Assembly (NCBI RefSeq): GCF_000454545.1
Contig: NZ_CM002139.1
Coordinates: 33,909-97,908 of the forward strand
DNA: 64,000 nt
Reading direction: 5' to 3'
Source of the DNA: Xanthomonas cassavae CFBP 4642
GTDB lineage: Bacteria; Pseudomonadota; Gammaproteobacteria; Xanthomonadales; Xanthomonadaceae
Positions 59,693 to 64,000 of this stretch are shown one piece after another. Under the pieces are notes generated by a model. It worked only from the letters and a program-made list of their open reading frames with translations, did no database searches and was not told the origin of the DNA. Numbering within the stretch: the first letter of the stretch is position 1; each line of letters starts with the position of its first letter. The position numbers and the translations under genes are program-made.

Positions 59693-61432
59693 ATGACCAA
59701 CTCCAATCGCCGCTTGCGGTTACGCAGTTTGACGCTCATTCCCTGCCTGCTCGCCAGCGCAGTGGCCTTCGCCCAGTCTGGCGCCACGACCGCCGCACCC
59801 TCCCAGCAACCAGTGTCGTCCCTGGATGCCCAGGCGTTTGCGCGCTCCGGCCAGCTGTGGAGCGCCTTCGGCAGCAACCTCCCGTTCGCGAGCCCCACCA
59901 ATTGGCCCACCGCCGGTGGCGGTTACTTGAACTCGCGCTTCGCACCGGGCGAATGGAAGATCAATCGCACCACCGTCAAAGGCCTCAAGCCGGCCTGGAC
60001 CCTGACCACCACCGGCGACATCTCGGCCACGCCGAGCGTGGAAGGCGGCACCCTGTATGTGCCCGACTGGGGCGGCACCCTGTACAGCGTCGACACCCAG
60101 ACCGGCAAGCCGAACTGGCAGGCCAAGTTGTCCGACTACACCGGCAACGCCGCTTCGGTGACGCGCAACACCCCGGCCATCAGCGCCAAGAGCATCATCG
60201 TCGGCGACCGGGCTGCAGGCACCGTGCTGGCGATCGACAAGAAGACCGGCAAGCTGCTGTGGAAGACCACCGCCGAAGCCAACCCGCAGGCGCGTATCAC
60301 CTCCTCGCCGGTCATCTACGGCAACCGCATTTACGTGCCCGTGTCCTCCGGCGACTGGGGAAATCTCGACCCGACCCACACCTTCAGCTTCCGCGGCAGC
60401 GTCGTGGCGCTGGATCTGGATACCGGCAAAAAGGTGTGGCAGTTCTACAACGTGCCCGAGGGCTATACCGGTGCATCGGTGTGGGGCCAGGTGGCGATCG
60501 ACCCGATCAACCGCCGCCTGTATTTCGGCACCGGCAACAACTACAACATTCCCGCCAGCGTGGGTAACTGCGTCTCCAATGCGCGCTCCCACGGAGGCAG
60601 CGAACTCACCGTGCAGGATGAGCTCAACTGCATGGCACCGGACAACTACGTCGATTCGGTGATTTCGCTGAACCTGGACACCGGCAAGCTGGTCTGGGCC
60701 AACCGCGCGCAGGGCTATGACGCCTGGAACCTGTCCTGCGTCGTCGCACCCACCAATGGCCTGTGCCCGAACACGCAGGCGACCAACCTGACCGGTCCGG
60801 ATTACGACTTTGGCGGCGCCGGCGTGCAGTTGTTCGCAGTGCCGCGCGACGGCAAGCTGCAGCAACTGGTCGGTGCCGGTCAGAAGAGCGGCATCTACTG
60901 GGCCTTCGACGCCAAGACCGGCGCCAAGGTGTGGTCGACCCAGGTCGGCCCGGGCGGCACCGCCGGCGGCGTGGAATGGGGCACTGCGTTCGACCCGTAC
61001 AAGTCGCAGGTGTATGTGGCCATCAACAACAGCTCCAATGCCACCTATACGCTGGGGCCTGCCAATACCCAGAGCCACAATGGCGGTTCGTGGGCTGCGC
61101 TGGACGCGGCCACCGGCAAGATCAAGTGGCAGGTCAAGGTGCCGGGCATCAACCGCGTCAGTCCCACAGTGCCGGCCGGTGGCCAGGGCTCGCTGACGTC
61201 CTCGCCCAACCTGCTGTTCGCCGGCTCGATGGCCGGCAACATGGTGGCGCTGGATACCGACACCGGTGCGACGCTGTGGAACTACGACGCCTCCGGCTCG
61301 GTGATCAGCTCGCCGGCGATTTCCAACGGCGCACTGTACTGGGGTGCCGGCTACGGCCGCTTCAACTTCGGCACTGCTGCCACCAGCAACCAACTGATCA
61401 AGTTCGTGCCAAACGGCAGCGCGGCCGAGTAA
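59693..61432 (+). CDS. exported PQQ-binding-like beta-propeller protein (polyvinyl alcohol dehydrogenase-like)
   Basis: A 579-residue protein with a signal peptide (SLTLIPCLLASAVAFAQ, cleavage near residue 26). The body is made of PQQ-type propeller blades with repeated G-x-LxW motifs (TQTGKPNWQAKL, KKTGKLLWKTTA, LDTGKKVWQFYN, LDTGKLVWANRA, AKTGAKVWSTQV, ATGKIKWQVKV, TDTGATLWNYDA). It resembles soluble polyvinyl alcohol / alcohol dehydrogenases that use PQQ in the periplasm; no cytochrome c motif CxxCH is present. The substrate is unknown. ATG 59693 follows a GTG at 59690. Confidence 0.88.
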   Translation: MTNSNRRLRLRSLTLIPCLLASAVAFAQSGATTAAPSQQPVSSLDAQAFARSGQLWSAFGSNLPFASPTNWPTAGGGYLNSRFAPGEWKINRTTVKGLKPAWTLTTTGDISATPSVEGGTLYVPDWGGTLYSVDTQTGKPNWQAKLSDYTGNAASVTRNTPAISAKSIIVGDRAAGTVLAIDKKTGKLLWKTTAEANPQARITSSPVIYGNRIYVPVSSGDWGNLDPTHTFSFRGSVVALDLDTGKKVWQFYNVPEGYTGASVWGQVAIDPINRRLYFGTGNNYNIPASVGNCVSNARSHGGSELTVQDELNCMAPDNYVDSVISLNLDTGKLVWANRAQGYDAWNLSCVVAPTNGLCPNTQATNLTGPDYDFGGAGVQLFAVPRDGKLQQLVGAGQKSGIYWAFDAKTGAKVWSTQVGPGGTAGGVEWGTAFDPYKSQVYVAINNSSNATYTLGPANTQSHNGGSWAALDAATGKIKWQVKVPGINRVSPTVPAGGQGSLTSSPNLLFAGSMAGNMVALDTDTGATLWNYDASGSVISSPAISNGALYWGAGYGRFNFGTAATSNQLIKFVPNGSAAE

Positions 61433-61626
61433 GCGTCAACGCAGGGGATCTGCGCTGACTGACGCGCAGTTCGTCCAGCACACCGGCGCCACCTTCGGGT
61501 GGCGTCGGTGTCTCTGTGGCCGTCAGGACGGTGATGCGCCCTGCGGTGGATAACCGATGTTCGCGTGCTGGTCGGGAACGGCAACAGCGGCGCGCACACC
61601 GGCCGCGCTGCATGACGGCGTCACTG

Positions 61627-61854
61627 CTACAAACGCGTCACCTGGCACAACCGGATCTGCCCGGCTTCCAGTCCATGCGCCTCGGCCGCGCGGCGGCGCA
61701 AGGCACAGACCAGGCCCGCCGCATCCAGCGCGCCATCGGCGGGCACGTCCACACTGTGGGCCAGCTGCCCCCACAGCACCGGCCGGCCGTCGCAGTAGCC
61801 CTCGTAGTCGGCGAAGTAATGCAGCTGGCGCGGCTCAGGTCCCGACGTGGACAT
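61627..61854 (-). CDS. small protein of unknown function, third gene of AroQ-like operon
   Basis: The 75-residue product (MSTSGPEPRQLHYFADYEGY ... RRRAAEAHGLEAGQIRLCQV) has no family I recognise. It has no signal peptide or membrane segment, one predicted helix (LDAAGLVCALRRRAAEAHG) and two cysteines besides the motif YCDGRPVLWG. It overlaps the preceding gene by 20 bp, so it is translationally coupled and probably works with the two dehydroquinase-like proteins. Confidence 0.75.
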   Translation of the reverse strand: MSTSGPEPRQLHYFADYEGYCDGRPVLWGQLAHSVDVPADGALDAAGLVCALRRRAAEAHGLEAGQIRLCQVTRL

Positions 61855-62284
61855 CGCCCTGTATCTCCGTGCAGCCCAGATGTTCCAGCGCAATTTCCAG
61901 CCCGAGCAGGTAGCTCTGTGCGCAATAACCGCGCACCGTGGCCACGCGCTGCGTCAAGCCATCCGGCAGGCAGCGTTCCGGCCGGTCCACGCTGTCGTCG
62001 TGGGCCTCCACGAACGGATACGGCAGCGCGTCAAGGAGACGATGCAGGCGTGGGCTGTCCACGCAGCTGCCTGGATCGATCAGCGCGATCTCCATCCGCG
62101 CCTGGCCGGCCACGCGCAAGGCATCCAGCAATTCCTGCTCCGACCTGCAGGCCCGCAGCGCCACCGTCTTGCCCGCGTCGCCGGCGCACTGCACCAGCTG
62201 GCCGATCACCGCCCGTGGCAACGGCTGCGGCCCACGCACCAACGGCAGCGATGCCTCCGGCCCACGCACGATCATGATCGACAT
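61835..62284 (-). CDS. type II dehydroquinase-like protein, catalytic residues largely lost (second gene)
   Basis: The 149 residues follow the type II 3-dehydroquinate dehydratase (AroQ) fold block by block: IMIVRGPEA for the first strand, then SEQELLDAL, ALIDPGSCVDSPRLHRLLDA, PYPFVEAHDDSVDRPER and VRGYCAQSYLLGLEIALEHL. In true AroQ the first block is NGPN, the second NxG-THTS and the third EVHxSN. Here N is replaced by R, the NPG by DPG and the TH by DS; only the His of EAH remains. So it is probably a non-catalytic or repurposed paralogue. It starts 10 bp after a similar gene, with TGAGGA upstream. Confidence 0.8.
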   Translation of the reverse strand: MSIMIVRGPEASLPLVRGPQPLPRAVIGQLVQCAGDAGKTVALRACRSEQELLDALRVAGQARMEIALIDPGSCVDSPRLHRLLDALPYPFVEAHDDSVDRPERCLPDGLTQRVATVRGYCAQSYLLGLEIALEHLGCTEIQGDVHVGT

Positions 62285-62294
62285 GGCGTTGTCC

Positions 62295-62723
62295 TCAGGC
62301 TGCCACGCGCAACGGCGCGCACAGCGACGACAGACAACGCGCCGCAATACCCAGCGACATCGCATAGGCGCGCGGTGCATCGTGCGGCGTAATCACCACC
62401 GCCAGCGGCGCATGCTGCGGGTGCAACCACGGCTCCAGCTCCTGCCCCGCATCGGCATGCAACTCGATATACGGCGTGGGCAACGCATCCACCGCCGCGC
62501 GCAAGGCCCGGGAGCAGCTGCGCTCGGACAGCGGCAGATCGCCCGAATCCAGCAGCACCAGTTCCACCTCGGCATCGCCACCGGCTGCGTACAATTCAGC
62601 GATCAAGCTATCCACATCGGCACACGCCAGCGTGCGCAACGCGCACCCGGCACACTCGGGCAACGGCATCGGCACCAACGGCGCCGGATCGGCCTGAGGA
62701 CCTCGCAAAATCAGGATACACAT
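62295..62723 (-). CDS. type II dehydroquinase-like protein, catalytic residues largely lost (first gene)
   Basis: A 142-residue paralogue of the next gene: CILILRGPQADPAPL replaces the NGPN strand, VELVLLDSGDLPLSERSCSR the NPG-THTS loop, and TPYIELHADAGQE the EVHxSN block; LAVVITPHDAPRAYAMSLGI matches the C-terminal strand and helix of AroQ. As in the second protein, only the ELH histidine is kept. A cysteine pair (CAGCALRTLAC region, near residue 25) is specific to this copy. It heads the three-gene operon; the promoter should lie between 62724 and the IS30 end near 62942. Confidence 0.78.
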   Translation of the reverse strand: MCILILRGPQADPAPLVPMPLPECAGCALRTLACADVDSLIAELYAAGGDAEVELVLLDSGDLPLSERSCSRALRAAVDALPTPYIELHADAGQELEPWLHPQHAPLAVVITPHDAPRAYAMSLGIAARCLSSLCAPLRVAA

Positions 62724-62941
62724 CGTATTTGGCTCAACGCACCATTGTGCGGGAGTGCCAAGGTAGGCCTGGAGGGCATAAAGGAGCTATTCGCGCGCCA
62801 GGAGGCGGCATAAAGAGTGCGTAATGGCCCGGAGGCACAACATCGGCATAGCTGGAAAGTATTTTTCACTGTAGCAACCTAATCTCGGGGCGTTTTTAAT
62901 CGGCTTCATGGGGAGCAACATAAAGAGACAGGCGTTAGACT

Positions 62942-64000
62942 CAACTTCCAAGTGCAACACCCTCTCAGCAGTTAGGGTATGCACATGTCCAAAAGCTATC
63001 AACACCTCAGTGCAGAAGAGCGCGCAATGCTCCAGATCGAGACGGGGCGCGGTCAAAGTGCGCGCGCGATTTCCAGGCTGCTAGGCAGGAGCCCGTCGAC
63101 ATTGAGCCGGGAATTGGCCAGGCAGGACAGTACCGCCTATTGCGCACGCAGTGCGGGCAAGCGCTACCGCGCACGGCGTCAGCTTAGCGTTCGGCAGCGG
63201 CGACTGACGCCAGGGACGCCGTTGTTCCAGCTGGTGCGAGATCATCTGGCGCTATGGCGCTGGTCGCCCCAGCAGATTGCTGCCAAGCGCTCGCATATGT
63301 ATCCGGATGATCCTGCCCAGCGCGTCAGCCACGAAACCATTTACGCCAGCATCTACGCGCATCCGCGTGGGGGCTTGAAGAAGGAGCTGGTCCAGGCCCT
63401 GCGTCAGCACAAACCAAAACGCGGATTACGGCGTACAACGGCGGCCACACGCAGCTGGGTGCCTGAGGAGTTGCGGATTGTGCATCGCCCCGAAGAAGTG
63501 CAGACGCGCTTGGTCCCAGGTCATTAGGAGGGCGACTTGATCAAGGGCGCATTCAATCGTTCTTGCGTGGGCACGTTGGTGGAACGCAAGACACGCTTCG
63601 TCGTGCTGTGCCGCATGGATGGCTGCACGGCCGCAGATGCGCTGGAAGGTTTTACCCGGCAAATGAAGAAAATGCCGGCCTCAATGCGGACAAGCCTGAC
63701 CTACGATCGCGGTACCGAGCTGACGTGTTACGCCGAGCTGATGCAAGGATTGGACATCGACGTGTGGTTCGCTGATCCACATGCGCCGTGGCAGCGCGGG
63801 AGTAACGAGAACACCAACGGCCTGCTGCGCCAATTCCTGCCCAAGGGCGCCGACCTGTCCACTGTCAGTCAGGAGTATCTCAATCACATCGCACTGCTGA
63901 TGAATACCCGCCCTCGTCAGACGCTCGGATGGAAGACACCAAGCGAGGCGATGGAGGAAGAAATCGCAGCACTCAAATCATGTGTTGCACTTGAATCTTG
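62942..64000 (+). mobile_element. IS30-family insertion sequence (right end at or past the window edge)
   Basis: The left inverted repeat (62942-62960, ending in CAAGTGCAACAC) matches the reverse complement of the last 19 bases of the window (63982-64000) at about 15 of 19 positions, including all twelve inner bases. Between them lies one transposase reading frame. The element starts about 220 bp upstream of the AroQ-like operon and points away from it. The outermost bases of the right end are just beyond the window. Confidence 0.85.
62979..64000 (+). pseudogene. IS30-family transposase with internal amber codon
   Basis: The N-terminal HTH (YQHLSAEERAMLQIETGRGQ ... ISRLLGRSPSTLSRELAR) and the rest of the IS30 transposase are present in a single frame of about 340 codons. 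However, codon 183 (63525-63527) is TAG where family members have TGG in the conserved GHWEGD block that carries the first catalytic aspartate. After it the frame continues undisturbed through EGDLIKGAFNRS, DRGTELTCY, FADPHAPWQRGSNENTNGLL and the ending LKSCVALES at the edge. A truncated 182-residue protein lacking the whole catalytic domain would be made unless the stop is suppressed. Confidence 0.88.

Overview
The window is about 64 kb of GC-rich chromosomal DNA from a plant-associated gammaproteobacterium, almost certainly Xanthomonas. The grounds are the exact L-fucose catabolic gene order, a cellobionate phosphorylase next to it, the protein sequences throughout, and several families of short intergenic palindromes and GGGATTC-type satellites. 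The species cannot be fixed from the sequence alone. No tRNA, rRNA or CRISPR array was seen.

Layout. (1) 0-3.3 kb: edge of a type VI secretion locus (tssC, tssB, an AraC-type regulator). Its hcp gene is cut off after about 38 codons by an IS5-family element that runs off the left edge. (2) 3.5-12.5 kb: universal stress protein, sugar O-acetyltransferase, uvrD, an FAD/NAD(P)-binding protein, a frameshifted glyoxalase-family gene, a cardiolipin synthase and a LysR regulator with two HTH domains. (3) 12.6-15.4 kb: three enzymes that take 4-oxalomesaconate to pyruvate plus oxaloacetate (lower gallate / protocatechuate 4,5-cleavage route), divergent from the LysR gene. (4) 15.7-16.2 kb: rpmB-rpmG. 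(5) 16.3-23.4 kb: a CzcCBA-type metal efflux operon with an unusual 670-bp repeat-filled spacer between czcB and czcA. (6) 23.4-31.2 kb: DUF885 protein, rsmG, an intact and a ruined PhoD gene, a phosphopantetheinyl transferase, a GlsB-like membrane protein, a GFA-family protein and xthA.

(7) 31.3-38.1 kb: an acetate-scavenging module. Porin, DUF485 protein and ActP point left, acs points right, and a LuxR-type response regulator follows. The matching sensor, an SLC5 transporter fused to a histidine kinase and receiver (CrbS type), lies at 50.3-53.8 kb. (8) 38.1-40.8 kb: a gene graveyard (DUF4424 and GH43 remnants) enclosing an intact two-gene unit, a membrane-anchored thioredoxin-like protein and a 67-residue cysteine-rich exported peptide. 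(9) 40.8-48.9 kb: the complete non-phosphorylating L-fucose pathway, with mutarotase, FucP permease and an IclR regulator next to a perfect 10-bp inverted repeat. (10) 49.2-50.2 kb: mntP preceded by a yybP-ykoY manganese riboswitch and two MntR-like palindromes. (11) 54.4-58.9 kb: cellobionate phosphorylase and GPH-family transporter, divergent from gluconokinase. (12) 59.7-61.4 kb: an exported PQQ-type beta-propeller protein. (13) 61.6-62.7 kb: a three-gene operon with two divergent type-II-dehydroquinase-like proteins that lack most catalytic residues. (14) 62.9 kb to the end: an IS30-family element with an amber codon at the conserved tryptophan of its catalytic domain.

The functional theme is scavenging of plant-derived carbon (aromatic acids, acetate, L-fucose, oxidised cellobiose) plus metal homeostasis. 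The least explained units are the dehydroquinase-like operon and the thioredoxin / Cys-rich peptide pair.
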